Positions 11,616 to 23,107 of a stretch of DNA of 64,000 nt are shown one piece after another. The position numbers and the translations under genes were made by a program. Each line of letters opens with the position of its first letter. The stretch's first letter is position 1. The DNA is taken from contig JAVSML010000979.1 in the NCBI GenBank assembly GCA_038503035.1, forward strand, positions 170,357 to 234,356, read 5' to 3'. The notes beneath the pieces were generated by a model. It was not told the DNA's origin. It did no database searches and saw only the letters and a program-made list of their open reading frames with translations. This stretch comes from Crocodylus rhombifer (Eukaryota; Chordata; Crocodylia; Crocodylidae).

Positions 11616-13190
11616 AAGTGTTAATTTTATCAGAATAAACAAACCCACCAAGTTCATGGTATTAACATGGCCCTGCTCAGCACCAGGGGAAAGAGAGTAG
11701 AACATTTTTGGAAAAGTTTGGAAATTTATTGATTAAGCACACAAAAGAAAGAAAAAAAAGAAGACAAAAGTATTTGAAAACTGATTAGTTATGAAAGAAT
11801 AGTTAAGAAATTATATAAAATGATCAAAGTCCTTTCTTCAAAGGAAAAATGTCGGTTAAATATTTTTTTTCTATAAAGTAATCCTTCTTAGAGGGAAGGA
11901 AAGAGTTAGTTCTGCCATTTAATTAAATAATGACTTAACTGAGAATAATAATGACTTTTCCTGCCTTTGAAATCACAGACTGACACAGGCAGACAGAAGG
12001 AGGATAATGAATGATGATAGAAAAGGAGGGTATTTGACTTCTTATTGATGCTTAAATGAACATCAGTTTATTTATGCTTGGGACTAGCAGATCAGCCATG
12101 ACACCTAGACTGTAGGTTGCTCTCTCACTTCAGATCAAGGGCATAAGTTTAGGAGGAGAGCAATGACTAACTTAAATATCCATTTACTCAGAAGTTACCA
12201 AAAAGCAAAAGCCTTTATTATACAGAACTATAATGCTGTTGCTCCCATCCAACAATCACACCCCTCTCAGGAGGCCATCCCTTTTTTCCTTGGGGGTTAT
12301 ATGTTTGGAGGAGTATTTTATCTATGCCTCTAATCTGGATGGATTAGTTTCTCTCTAGGTGGGCCATCTTATCCTGTTCTGTTAGTGCCATGCAGTACTA
12401 TTAGTCTCAGGGTCAAGTGAAAAGCTAAGAAAAGAAGATGAAGAAACAGAGCAATGACAGGAAGAAGGGTGTGGAGGCCAGAAACAGACTACATAAAGGA
12501 AAAGGAGACAGAAAACATTCATCTGTTGCTTAGACCAGGTTCAAGGCTGTTGTGATGTTCAGGTGTTCTCAATGGTATGCTAAAGACCAAGAAGTCATGA
12601 TGGTACTTGTGGTGCAAGAATGAAAGACGGAGTCCTTGTAGTGATGTGTTAGTCTCCTGCAACTTTCTTCCTTCTCCAGAAATCCTTTAAGTATTCATTT
12701 CATAATCTATACACTTTACTTTATTAAGAGGTGACAAAAAGGGGTAGTAGGTAGTCCTCTGATTATGTTGCTCACCAACTAGGCCTAACTGAGGAAAAAT
12801 AATCTTTACTCCGTTGATTTCCTGTTCCACATCTCTTTTGTTTGTAAAAGAATGCCGCGTAGTCCTTGGGTTTATCAGGACTATACTTTAGGTTAAAAAT
12901 GGTTAAAACATTAACCTTTTTTACTTGGACTAATTCATTTTGTATCTGTTTTCCACCCTTCTCATCAACATTTCTGCGATTGGAACATTTTATAAACTCA
13001 CTTCCCTATAGCTGATCTCACAACTGATGTATACCTGGTTAAGATCAAAGCATTTTAAAAATGTTCCAAATCTTGGTGAAAGCAAAGGTTTAATGAGGTA
13101 TTTAACCCTCACCCTTGGATGTAGTGTTTCTATACCACCACTTACTCAGCAATAGAGCCAATAATTATAACAGCTTTAAGCTACTTTTAC
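11616..13190. other. Non-coding DNA, no gene seen
   Basis: Sequence of ordinary composition; no ORF above 60 codons with family likeness, no repeat termini, no RNA gene recognised. Confidence 0.45.
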
Positions 13191-13204
13191 TCCCCAAAAT
13201 AACT

Positions 13205-13400
13205 ACTTTCTACCTTCTACATGTGAAATTAATGCACAGCAAAATACTCCAGCATATTGTCCTGGAGTTTATTGCTCCTGGGCACTGCATTTATACATGC
13301 AACCAGGACTACAGCATGTTGAGCCAGGGTGGACCAGCCTCAGCAGGCAGAGGGCCTAGCAGGTCATCCTGCCAGTCTGGGGTGATGTCTGTGAAAGCTT
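13205..13400 (+). mobile_element. Harbinger-type MITE (TCTACATGTG family), left part of a split copy
   Basis: The sequence from tctacatgtgaaattaatgc through tggagtttattgctcctggg and gttgagccagggtggaccag matches, in order, the elements at 19218 (plus) and 24207-24679 (minus). Its other half appears at about 14440-14765, so roughly 1 kb of unrelated DNA separates the halves. The extreme left end is eroded. Confidence 0.6.
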
Positions 13401-13584
13401 CGACAATGTCTCTTGCACCAAAATGTAAAACAGTGGCTGAGGCAAGCCTGGGTTGTAGTGGCAAGTCCACCACAAGAAAAATCAAGTCTCCACTATGGAT
13501 GCAACCCAATAAGGCATAGATACAGTGGAGCTTGAGGCACCCGATACCAGACCCATGCCATAACATAATAAGTGTGATTTTCAT
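13309..13584 (-). other. 91-codon ORF between MITE halves, unassigned
   Basis: The minus strand is open for 91 codons and reads HSGDLIFLVVDLPLQPR...ATVLHFGARDIVEAF. I do not recognise the family with confidence. The block ATVLHFGARDI faintly recalls the Ser/Gly/Asn/His hydrolase (SGNH) segment LHLGxNDL found in some retroelements, but the Asn is absent (GARD). About 30 C-terminal codons overlap the MITE half at 13205-13400, so part of the ORF is MITE sequence. There is no promoter or splice evidence. It is probably a fossil or chance ORF. Confidence 0.2.
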
Positions 13585-14439
13585 CTAAAAGGAAAATTGT
13601 TGGCAGAGACTTGACAAACTCATCACGTGTATCTCCAAGATAAGAAAGCAAGGGAGGAAGGTTGAGCTAGTGTAACTAGAGAAGGCAAGTAAACTACATA
13701 TACATTCAATTGAACTGGCAACTAAAGAAGACAAAAGGCTAAATGTACATTTCAAGCAAAACCTGTAAAAGGTGCACTAAATACAAGAAAGATATCCTGT
13801 ACGTAAAACATATCTTCATATTTCTCAAAACAGGCATCCGATGTTTAAGGTGTTATAGATGTCTGAATCGTTCAATGTCTGTCTGGAGTTTTGTAAACAA
13901 ACTATCGCTGGTACAAGCTGTTGCAAATTTGCCCCACTGTTAAACAAATACCCAAAGACAGGTTTGGTAACCAATGGCTCCTGTTTAGCCAGTCAAGACC
14001 CATCATATTTAATTGATATATAACTTCAGTAGCTGCAAGAAACACAAGTCTTCACACCTGGACAAATCCAATAAACAGGAACCAGGCAATTCAACAATTG
14101 TAATGTGTTGGTCACCCTTTGGGTGGACCTTAATCGAATAACTACCAAGGAAAAATGCTTTGAAGCTATACAATTAAACAATATAAGAGCAAAACAGAAT
14201 TGCCAGCAAGGTGTGAAGTCCAGGGAAGATCAAGAAGTCATCCTGCACCCAGCCCACGAGTGAAGGACCCACTTTCTGTGAAAGCTGTAAAGATAAGAAC
14301 CGCTTCCTGCATGCTTGGGTAAAAATCTCTTGCAGGTAAAATAATACAAGGACAGTAATAGCTCTTGTATTGAATATTAAGAAAGAGTCTTTATCTGTCA
14401 TCTAGTTTTACAGCCTGTTGGCAGTTACTTAAGCAAGTC

Positions 14440-14765
14440 TTCCTGCTGTTAATCAACTGAGTTTTGTGTCAATTCTTAAAGCACTCTTAAATTGTGCTCC
14501 AGTGAAGGGGTAGCCAGCAGGAAACCCTGGACACTGAAGCACCTTCATGACCCAGCCAGCCCCATCAGCATCTACATATGAATTGCCAAGCACTAAACAA
14601 CACTGGTACAGGATAGTACTTGTGTTTACAAGTACTAACCTATGGCAGAGTTAAGTAGTTTCCTGTAGTCTAATAAGACTGCACATGTTGATGCTGAGAC
14701 TTTGCTGCAGATGTAATTAGACAGTTCCATAGTAAACTGCTCATGTGAATGTGCCTGCAGTGTAT
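14440..14765 (+). mobile_element. Harbinger-type MITE (TCTACATGTG family), right part of a split copy
   Basis: Blocks cactgaagcaccttcatgac, agccagcccca, ggatagtacttgtgtttaca and the terminal ctcatgtgaatgtgcctg follow the same order as the reverse complement of the element at 24207-24679 and the end piece at 20.70-20.79 kb. Together with 13205-13400 it makes one copy interrupted by about 1 kb. Confidence 0.6.
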
Positions 14766-16150
14766 CAGTTTGATGCTATAGTCTAGTCATACCTATTTTT
14801 ATTTAAAATATATACATTTATCTCTTGCTTTTTTGGAACAAACCCTTGTAATGTTCTGCTATTGTTTTAATAATGAGGATATTATAAATTTTACAGGACT
14901 TCCTTTCCTACATAATAGTCAACTTTCCTATATACTTGAAGAAATAATTCACTAATAAAGTCTCTCTACATACTCGTATTGCTGGACAATGCTGCCTCTC
15001 CTGAGAAAATATTTTAATGGCTATATACTATGACAAATGCATTAAAAAAGCAAAGGTGAAATGCAAAAATTTCCTTCATCATTTCTAATTCCATATTGAT
15101 TTCTAATTGACCTTTTATTTTTCATATAAAAAATTCTACTAGCAATACTCAGTGTACCTGGGGAAAGTTTAACATGTCTGATGCTGAATAATTCTTTTGC
15201 AGCTGGTTAGCGAAGAGCAGGAGAAGAAAGAATGGTTCTGCATCCTAACCATCACCAGACCAGTAGGACTATAAGACAGGGGAGTTATCTCAGTGCTCAC
15301 TGAGACACAGAGACTGCAATTCTGCCACATTCTTATACATGCTCCCTTTCTCTTGGCACCTGAATGTGAAATGCATGCAGAATCCAGTCCAATAGTCAGA
15401 AAAACCTGTCTGATAGCACATTTAACTGAACAGCCCTTTGGCAACATTTTTAAGTTCCCTCTATTAATTCATAAGAAAAATTGCTGAAATAAACATTTGA
15501 GTATCAGAAATGTGAAAGGAACAATCTGAAGTTCAAATAATTTAAAAGTCTAAATACTATGTTTAAATATGCAAGGGACAGGTCTTTATCTGAACAATAG
15601 TTTGATCACCATCACTGTAGAAAACAGCAATGGTGATTTAATCAAAAAGGAGGACTATGCTGTAAATGAGATGCACAGGTGGCAAGATGATTAATGCAGG
15701 ATTTAAACAGTACAGGTGTCTGATACTTCTAGAAATGCCTAGGAAATAAATGGGACATTTTTTCTTCCTGACAGGAAGAAGAAAAACTTGTGGCTGATTC
15801 TCCTTCTCTATGAATAAAGTGTTGAATAAACTGTTTCCTTGATTTATTTAGTGGTATAAGCAAACATTTCCTGTAGCAAATGTCTTTCAGTGTTTTCAAA
15901 ATAAACTGTAATTTTCAGGTATCTCTAATCACACCATGCATATTGGAATTAAAAAAAATGCTACTGTCACTTTGGCAAGACAGGTGTTGAGCAGCAAATT
16001 CTGATAGCACTTATATATCATTTATTTCATACCACAAAATGATTCAAAATCTGCAAACTTTACATATAGTTTTTCTTCGTAAGAATTGGGGTAGCATGTT
16101 ACTGAATCCATGCTCTGTACAGAAAAGACCTATACATATGATACATCTTA
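14766..16150. other. AT-rich DNA, no gene seen
   Basis: No recognisable domain, repeat end or RNA gene. Two overlapping opposite-strand ORFs at 15.17-15.49 kb are shadows of one another without family likeness. Confidence 0.45.
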
Positions 16151-16159
16151 TTAATGCAA

Positions 16160-17700
16160 ATCATAGGATCATAAAATCATAGAAAATTAGGATTGTAAGT
16201 AGAAGATCATTACTTCAACCCTATGCTCAGAGCAGGACCATCCCCAAATAAATCATCTCAGTCAAGGCTTTGGCTAGCCAGGTCTTACAAACCTCCAAAG
16301 GTGGAGATTTTACAACCTCTCTGGGTAACCTGTTCTAGCATTGTGCTACCCTCCTAGTGAGAGAGTTTTTCCTAATATCTAACTTAAATTTTCTTTGCTA
16401 TAACTTGAGACAATTGCTCCTTGTTCTGTCATACGCCACCATGGAGAACAGTTTAGCTGCATCCTCTTTGGAACTACCCTTTAGGTACTTGAAGGCTGCT
16501 ACTCAATCTCCCCCTCTTCTCTTCTTCAAACTAAACAAGCCCAGTTCCCTCAGCCTCTCCTCAGAAGCCATGTGCCACAGTCCCCTAACCATTTTTGTTG
16601 GTCTGCACTGGACTCTCTCCAATTTGTCCACATCCTTTCTGTAGTGGGGAGGCCAAAACTGGACACAGTTCTCCAGATGTGGCATCACCAGTGCTGACTA
16701 GAGGGAAAGAATCATTTCTCTCAATATGCTGACAATGTGCCTATTAATGTGGCCCAGTATGCTGTTAGCCTTCTTGACAAGGGCACGCTGTTGGCCTCAT
16801 GTTCAGCTTCATAGATGCTAGGGTTGGAAAAGATCATTAAGTCTGACCCCCTGCATAGGCAGGGAAGAGTGCTGGGGTCAGATGACTCCAGCCAGATGCC
16901 TATCCAGCCTTCTCTTAGAGATTCCAAAGGTAGGGAAGAGCACCATCTCCCTTGGAAGCCCATTCCAAATTTTGGCCACCCTTACCATGAAGACCATAAC
17001 CCCTAGGTCCTTTTCTCCAGAGCTGCTGCTTAGCCATGTGGTCCACAGTCTGTACCAATGCATGGGATTGTTCTGTCCTAAGTGCAAGACTTTGCACTTC
17101 TCCTTATTGAATCTCATGAGATTTCTTTTGGTCCAGCCCTCCAATTTCTCTAGGACTCTCTGAATCCTAACCCTACCCTCCAGTGCATCTATTACTCCCC
17201 CTAGCTTGATGACATCTTCAAACTTGCTGAGGGTGCTCTCCATCCTATCTTCCAGGTCACTGATGAAAATATTAGAAAAATCCAGCCATTGGACTGATTC
17301 CTGGGGTGCACCACTGGATACCAGCTGCCAACTAGACATGGAGTTATGTATTACTATTGTTGTCTGACAATCCAGATAGTTTTCTGTCCATCTTACAGTC
17401 TATTCATCCAACCCATATTTCCTTAGCTTGCTTGTCAGAATGTTGTGGGAGACCATATCAAAAGCCTTGCTAAAGTCAAGGAATGCCACATCCACTGGTT
17501 TTCCCTGCATCCATGGAGCCAGTCATATCATCATAGTAAGCAATTAGGTTGGTCAGGCATGATTTTCCCTTGGTGAATCCATCTTGACTGTCCCTAATCA
17601 CCTTCTTCTCCTCCAAGTGCTTAGAAACAGATTCCTTGAGGACCTGATCCATGATTTTCCAGGGACTGAGGTGAATCTGACCAGTCTGCCTCGCCTGCCT
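16160..17700 (-). mobile_element. CR1 LINE, antisense, interrupted by a second CR1
   Basis: The plus strand begins with a degenerate 3' tail (tcataggatcataaaatcat near 16164) and reads upstream through the CR1 3' region and the RT C-terminal half. On the minus strand it gives CCSI-like and EKDLGVM blocks, then the MRFNKEKCKVLHLG block (about 17070-17115), the VIDALEG and SKFEDVIKLGG blocks (about 17150-17225), and a TKGKSCLTNLI block near 17545. Bases 16808-16995 are a separate CR1 3' fragment inserted inside. Frameshifts and stops are frequent. The 5' end is truncated near 17700 at a CATA/TA microsatellite. Confidence 0.85.
16808..16995 (-). mobile_element. CR1 3' fragment nested in another CR1
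   Basis: After the host element reads catgttcagctt (16798-16809), a fresh CR1 3' end starts (catagatgctagggttgg at 16809) and runs through antisense of the RLDRHLAGVI and NGLPREM codons to about 16990. The host CR1 then resumes with accataacccctaggtcc, the block that normally follows within a few bases. The inserted fragment has the same orientation as its host. Confidence 0.75.
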
Positions 17701-17762
17701 TACATACATACATACACATATATATGTGTATGTGTGCATGCATATGTATATAGATAGATAGA
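17701..17762. repeat. (TACA)n/(TATG)n/(TAGA)n microsatellite
   Basis: Mixed simple repeat running from tacatacatacatac through alternating TA/TG to tagatagatagagg. It marks the truncated end of the CR1. Confidence 0.9.
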
Positions 17763-17798
17763 GGAAAGACAAAGAAACAATAAAACTATAGCAACAAA

Positions 17799-17902
17799 AA
17801 GGTAACAAAAAGCTAATCCAGGTAATGGGATACAAACCCACAGTATGGTTTTAACAGGGACTATGGATGTGTATTTCATTACCTGGATTACTTTTTGTGA
17901 TC
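17799..17902. repeat. Inverted repeat, about 31-bp arms
   Basis: The arm at about 17800-17831 (core aatccaggtaatgggatac) is matched inverted by about 17870-17901 (core gtatttcattacctggatt). The loop is about 38 bp. Only a few mismatches are seen. It could be a short MITE core or part of the interspersed repeat that follows at 18.03 kb. Confidence 0.6.
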
Positions 17903-18027
17903 TCTTTGTTCCTATGGGTTTATTGCTTCCCAGCACAGGCCCCTCTACCCCCTTTCCCTTCCCTGACTCCTTTCCTGCCTTTTGTATTCAAATCACCCTT
18001 CTCATTTTATACACTGCTCTTTGTGTT

Positions 18028-18165
18028 CTTTCACAGCATCTGATGAAGTGATTTTGAATTAATGACAGCGTATATATATACACATACACACACATATGCG
18101 TATGTGGTGTGTGTATTTGATTTAGTTAGTCCATAAGGTGCAAATCTACACTGCCTTCTGTCTGA
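18028..18165 (+). mobile_element. Sauropsid interspersed repeat tail (ATCTGATGAAGTG type)
   Basis: The block cagcatctgatgaagtga, followed after a TA/CA microsatellite (18070-18113) by gttagtccataaggtgcaaa, is a motif pair I recall as abundant in turtle and crocodilian DNA at the 3' end of an interspersed element. Its class is uncertain (possibly Penelope-like). The microsatellite has expanded inside it. Confidence 0.4.
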
Positions 18166-18169
18166 TTTC

Positions 18170-19210
18170 AGACTAGCACAGCTAACTTACCTCTGTTTAA
18201 ATGAGTACAAAGTGAATTTGTATTGCCATGGCAATTTAAAGGATCCATAGCTTAACTCAGGATTCAGCTGTTTCTGTAGCATCTGAAAGCAAAGGACCCT
18301 AATTTAAATGAAGTACAAATAAGAATTTTAACACTGTCTACAGTTTTGCTTTATTGTGTGTTATTGTCATCAGTAATAGAATGCGCAACATTCATTAAGA
18401 AGAAGTTGAGTGTTCCATGATTTTATTTTGTGTAATTTATTATTGTAGGTAGGATATAAACCATGTCAAGAAGAGTAATGGACAAGGTTACAATATATTT
18501 GGTATAGAATAGTGCCATTCATACTGATTAGAGTATTAGAGTGCTAGCAGGGTCTTTTAAACCTCTCACAAATTAAGAAAGTTCAATTTAAAAGACCACA
18601 TAAAGAATTCTTGTGAGTCTGTTCAGCTCAGTTAGAGATACTAGAAATGTAAGCATATTGCACAGAATCCATGAGAGAAGAAACAAGAACAATGAATAGA
18701 AAAGTAAAAAAAGTTATGAAATATTTATTATTAATTTATTTTTAGAAGAAGGACAAATAGAGAGCCATAAAACAGATTATAGACAAAACAGAATAAATAT
18801 CTCTTATTTAACAATTTTTCACAGCTCTCTCTAGGTTAATTAAAGTGAGAAGAAAACATTAGTATGTAAATGAATGCTTAATGAATATTTGTAAATGTTA
18901 ATAATTAGTAAATTAACTTTTCTTTTTACCTCTATGCTAAACAATTTATTGAGCAAAATTCATCCCAGCTTAAACTTCATAAAGCTCAAAGGGTTTACAA
19001 TAGGAGTTAATTTGACCTAACATGATTAGAAGTCTGCAATTAATTCTGGATGAGCATTTATTGCTGTTCTTTGAATAGGATTTGGCACAACTTTCTGTGT
19101 TGTTATCTTCCCATTGCTGTAATTACTTATATTTATAGTGTTCAAACAGTGGGTTAGCAAAATAAAGACAGATGGCAATGTAGTTACTTCTAAAACATTT
19201 ATCAAAATAC
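18170..19210. other. AT-rich DNA, no gene seen
   Basis: No recognisable coding or RNA feature. The antisense ORF at 19026-19307 has no family likeness and its N-terminal part lies in the adjacent MITE. Confidence 0.4.
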
Positions 19211-19217
19211 ACCCAGT

Positions 19218-20790
19218 GGGTGTGTCTACATGTGCAATTACTGCATACAAATAAACTCCAGAGTTTTTGCTCCTGGGCACACTGTTTGAATGTGCACCCA
19301 GGAGCAATTAACTCCAGACCAATCAGCTCCAGTGGTTATTCATGTGCAGCATGTGGAGCCCAGTTGGACCAGCCCTGGCTGGCAGGGAGCCCTGAAGGTC
19401 AGCCTGCCAGGCAAGAGCTGCTCTGAGGAGGCTCAGTGTACCACAGAGCAGCTGGTTGGGAAATTAAGGTGCTTCAGTGAGGGGGCTAAACAGTAAGCAT
19501 CTCCCTCACTGAAGCACCCTTGTGTCCCAGCCAGCTGGGTCAACATCTACACATGCACTGCTGCATATGAAAAACTACCACAACAGGGTAGTACTTGTAT
19601 TTATAAGCCCTACCCTGCTGTGAAGTTTATGACTAAGTCAAAAAGCCTGAGACAGAATAGATTCAATCTAGGCAGCTTCCTCAAAGATGCACAGGTTGAA
19701 CTAGTAGCCAACTGAACGGATGTTCTGTTTTCAATTGGGAGAGGCAGCGGGAGGCCTGCAGTGACCCAGGCCAGTAGGCAGGGGGCACTAGGGCACATCT
19801 CCCAGTCTGTTGGCCATTACTAACCCCGCCAAGTGTCCCCAATCCCCTGCCGTCCCCCCACAAGGGGGTTAAGAAGCCCCCTCCCTGGTGCTGGCCCATC
19901 TTGGGGGAGCCTCCTCCTCAGGAGGTTTTCCCCAGCCTGGGTTCACCAGCTCAGGCAGCCCTGGGAAATTGAGGGGAATTTCCCCTTGCCCCTTTCCCAG
20001 CTGTTGATTGCATCATCCACTGTCACAGGAGGAAGAGAGAAGAACTCCCACCGCAGCCTAGGGTCCCCCAGCCCGCGGCAGCCCTAGGGGGCTGAGGGAA
20101 ATTCCTCCCCTCCAGAACCACTTTCCTTAGCTGCTGCCAGTCTTGGGGATATGGGCTGATAGACACAGGCAGGAAGCAGGCTAAGGAGCAGAGGGGTGAG
20201 GATGTTCCTGCATCACTGGAGCAGATAGGGTAGCCCAGGGCTGCTAAGCCTCAGAGAGTTAACTTGAACAAGGAAGGGATCTGGGATAGATAGGTCTTCA
20301 TGATTAGTGTGACCAGACTCTGGAATAGACTCCCAGCAGGGGTGGTGCAGGCACCAACCCTGGAGATCTTCAAAAGGAGACTGGATGCACACCTTGCTGG
20401 GGTTATTTGACCCCAGCAGTCTTTTCTGCCCAGAGGGGGGGGGGGGGGGGGCGTGCCTGGTGATATCACAAGGCCCCTTCCAGCCCTAAACTTCTGTGAA
20501 TCTGTGAATAGAAGTTCCATAAACCCTTGACCTAAATAAGAAAATACTACACCCAACCAGGTTTATCTTAAACCACTTTTGACCATTTTGAAAGTGGGTT
20601 ATATGCACTGAACTTCTGTTCTGTTACAGGTTTAAACCAGTTGCTTATCACTTAAACCAGTTTATATGTAACTTCTGTCCCTAGTATATTAGATTTCTGG
20701 GCCCTAATAGGGATGCTTGTAGAGACTGAGATCCTTACTATGGAGGTATTTAGTCAGCTCTGTAGTAAATGTCTCATGTAGATGCACCTT
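19218..20790 (+). mobile_element. Harbinger-type MITE (TCTACATGTG family) split by about 1 kb
   Basis: The left half, 19218 to about 19640, starts gggtgtgtctacatgtgcaa. It includes an internal repeat of ctcctgggcac..gtgcacccaggag (19271-19305) and reads to gtagtacttgtatttataag. The expected right end (cagctctgtagtaaatgtct, then catgtagatgcacctt) appears only at about 20745-20790. Between them lie GC-rich unclassified DNA (19.68-20.24 kb), a CR1 3' end (20.25-20.52 kb) and a piece of another MITE (20.52-20.69 kb). Boundaries of the intruding block are approximate. Confidence 0.6.
20250..20520 (+). mobile_element. CR1 LINE 3' end
   Basis: The plus strand shows the last coding part of CR1 (gaccagactctggaatagac, then aggtggtgca-type and TLEIFKRRLDAHLAGVI-type codons), followed by ttgaccccagcagtc, a G-run of about 19 (20436-20452), ccccttccagccctaaact and the terminal short repeat (ttctgtgaatctgtgaata). 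The terminal repeat fixes the 3' end near 20510. Confidence 0.85.
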
Positions 20791-20799
20791 GTAAGACAT

Positions 20800-21925
20800 G
20801 CTGTACTGTGGTTTTATTTGCCCTGCAACTAGTAGTCATACACTAGTAGTCTTCTAGACCATACCTAGTGGCATAGAAGAATCACTTAAAGATTTGGTTT
20901 CAGACAAAAAAGTATGAAATGCATAATGACAGAATATTATGAATTTTATGTATGAATATTATGGATAGTACTTTTTGAGAAGGAAAAATAGAATATAATT
21001 TACAATGTCATCAAAGCATATTTGAAGGGAGGGGCAGAGTGCAAAAAAAATAGCTATTTCATTCAAGAAAAAAACTCACCTAAGAGCATTAATTGTGGCC
21101 CCGTAGCCACAGTGATGCCTTGCAGGTCCTCATTAAGCGTTATTGAAATTTGGAATATCGGTCCTATGGGAAACCCTGGGATTTCAAATTTTGGGTTCAT
21201 TCTGACATAGGAGGAATAGTCAAAATCTCAGATTTCTTTGCATGAAAAAATATTAATTTTTTTTTTTTTACCGTCTCATAGTATTTCATTTAAACTAAAT
21301 TAAAATGACTGAAATGATTTATTTTGCCACTATCAAAACAAAAATGTGTCATTAATTCCCTATAAAAATGGGGTAAAATAGCGTGCAAAGCATACTCATT
21401 TATTCAATCTGTGTTTTCTATTAGAAAACTGTCCCATTAGAGTTTGTTCATACAGTTCTAAATTTAATTTTTAGTGCTATAGTGCTATATATGAACTATT
21501 GTTGAGTGCATAATAGTTTCTATATTTGTCTGCCCATCTACTGCACTATCAGGACCTAACACCTTTCTATAAAATGCATTGGAATAGTGTATAAGACATA
21601 CTGCAAGACCCAATTCCATTTTATCTAACATGGGCTTTTCACCACTAAAATTTTGCAGCACCTTCTCATTTACTTCTTGTTTAAAGTAGCATTGTAAGAG
21701 ACCTGCTATTGTTCTTTATTTCTGGGGACTCTGGAAATGTCATCTGATTATACAGTTCTATGAGTTGGAAGCTCTTGACTAAATTATTTTTTTATTTTTT
21801 TGCTATTCTGAATAGCAGTGCAGTTATAGTTCCTTAAATACAATGATTCACAGAGGGAACTTCCTGAGAAGTAATGCACAAGTACCAACAGGACTTTTAG
21901 TTAGCCAGGCACTAGAAACCCTATC
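20800..21925. other. AT-rich DNA, no gene seen
   Basis: No ORF with family likeness and no repeat termini recognised. Confidence 0.4.
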
Positions 21926-21936
21926 GTGTTCTAGAA

Positions 21937-22254
21937 CAGTGGTTCTCAACATTTTTTGTACTATGACTAATTTATAAAAATCTATGGCCAGTCTTGACCC
22001 ACTGCCCCTCACTCCTGACCCTCCTCCCTCTGCCCCCAGCCCTCTCAGTGTGTGAGGCAGGGGGTGGGTGTGTGGGGCATGGGGAGCCCCAAGCAGCCCC
22101 TCACAGACTTGAACTCTGCTAGTCTCCAAGAGAAAAGCCAGTTTCCCAAATTTTTCCCCTTTAAAGGAGAATGCATTTTTAAAGTTTGTTGTAACCCTTT
22201 TATATATTCTTGTGACCCACTTTTGGGTTGTGAGCCATGGTTTGAGAAACACTT
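21937..22254. mobile_element. hAT-type MITE, 318 bp
   Basis: The ends are CAGTGGTTCTCAAC at the left and TTTGAGAAACACT at the right, a classic inverted pair for short hAT elements. The flanks TTCTAGAA (21929-21936) and TTCAAGAA (22255-22262) agree at 7 of 8 bases, fitting an 8-bp duplication. There is no coding capacity; the antisense ORF through it (21848-22252) is chance. Confidence 0.8.
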
Positions 22255-22433
22255 TTCAAGAAGTTTCTGCTATTGGTTCCCTTCTCCCCAACCCCCCAAT
22301 TTTTGTGGGTTTTTTGTGGGTTTTTTGGTCTTTTATGCCTTTGTCAATAATAGTTAATGTTGGAGAAAACTTTGGTCCAAAATCTATCTATATAAATTAT
22401 ATCTCTTATTCCAGAAGCCAGATCTGTTGACCT

Positions 22434-23095
22434 ACGCTGGGGCAGGAAATTATTTTGAGTGGAGGGCTACAATGAATTTTGGTGAGCTGTGGAGGGCCAC
22501 ATGGGTAGTCCCACCCCTTGACAGTTGCCCCGCCCCCTTGTCACCATCTTGGGACTGGAAGTCCCACCCCCTAACCCTTGACCTTTGCCACTGAAAGGCC
22601 TTCCCCTTTCCCCCAGAAGTACTCCTTTTGGGAGGGGGGCTTGCCATCTTGGAATAAGAAAAAAACAAATCATATGCTAAAACTCAAGCACCAACTAGAA
22701 TACATTTCAATTTTATTATAAAAAATGTTTTTGTTCTGATTTGTGTTTGCATAGTGTATATAGAGGTGATTGCATAATAACTAAAAATAAATTCTTAGTT
22801 TTGTATATTGTGGAGGGAGGGGGTGTGCATGTGGTGTGTGGGGGTGTGTGGTATATGTGTTAGTGGATGTGATGTGTATGTCTGTGTATGATGGATGTGT
22901 ATGGTGGGGAGTTGGGAGAGTGGGTATGCATGTGTGGTAGGATATGGGAAGTGTGTGGGTGAGTTGTGAGGGGGTGTGGCTGTGTGTGGGGGCATTGGGT
23001 ATGTTAGGGGATTCTATATATGTGGGGGGTTGTGGGGCTGGGGTGTGAGGGAAGTTGGGGGATGTGGGAACCTGCCCATACTTCCCCTATGGTGC
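22434..23095. mobile_element. hAT element fragment related to the 60.6-kb copy, inverted
   Basis: From ctggggcaggaaattatttt the sequence matches the reverse complement of 60553-61680 in order: the gagggccacat block, the accatcttggga and ttgcca/cctttgccact blocks, ttttattataaaaaatgttt, the tagaggtgattgcataataa block, and then a long GT-rich purine tract (22810-23080) that corresponds to the CA-rich tract of the other copy. The far end of the element is missing, replaced at about 23100 by the inverted-repeat block. Confidence 0.7.
22802..23080. repeat. GT-rich minisatellite-like tract
   Basis: Degenerate GTGTGTGGGG/GGTGTATG units cover about 280 bases of one strand. The reverse complement of this tract lies at 61005-61310 in the related hAT copy, so the tract is an internal part of the element, not an independent microsatellite. 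Confidence 0.75.
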
Positions 23096-23107
23096 CACAG
23101 CAGGCGG

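Noticed and set aside
22795..22995. His/Thr/Pro-rich ORF and similar ORFs at 61.07-61.42 kb
   Set aside because: They are translations of the GT/CA-rich tract inside the hAT family, not genes.
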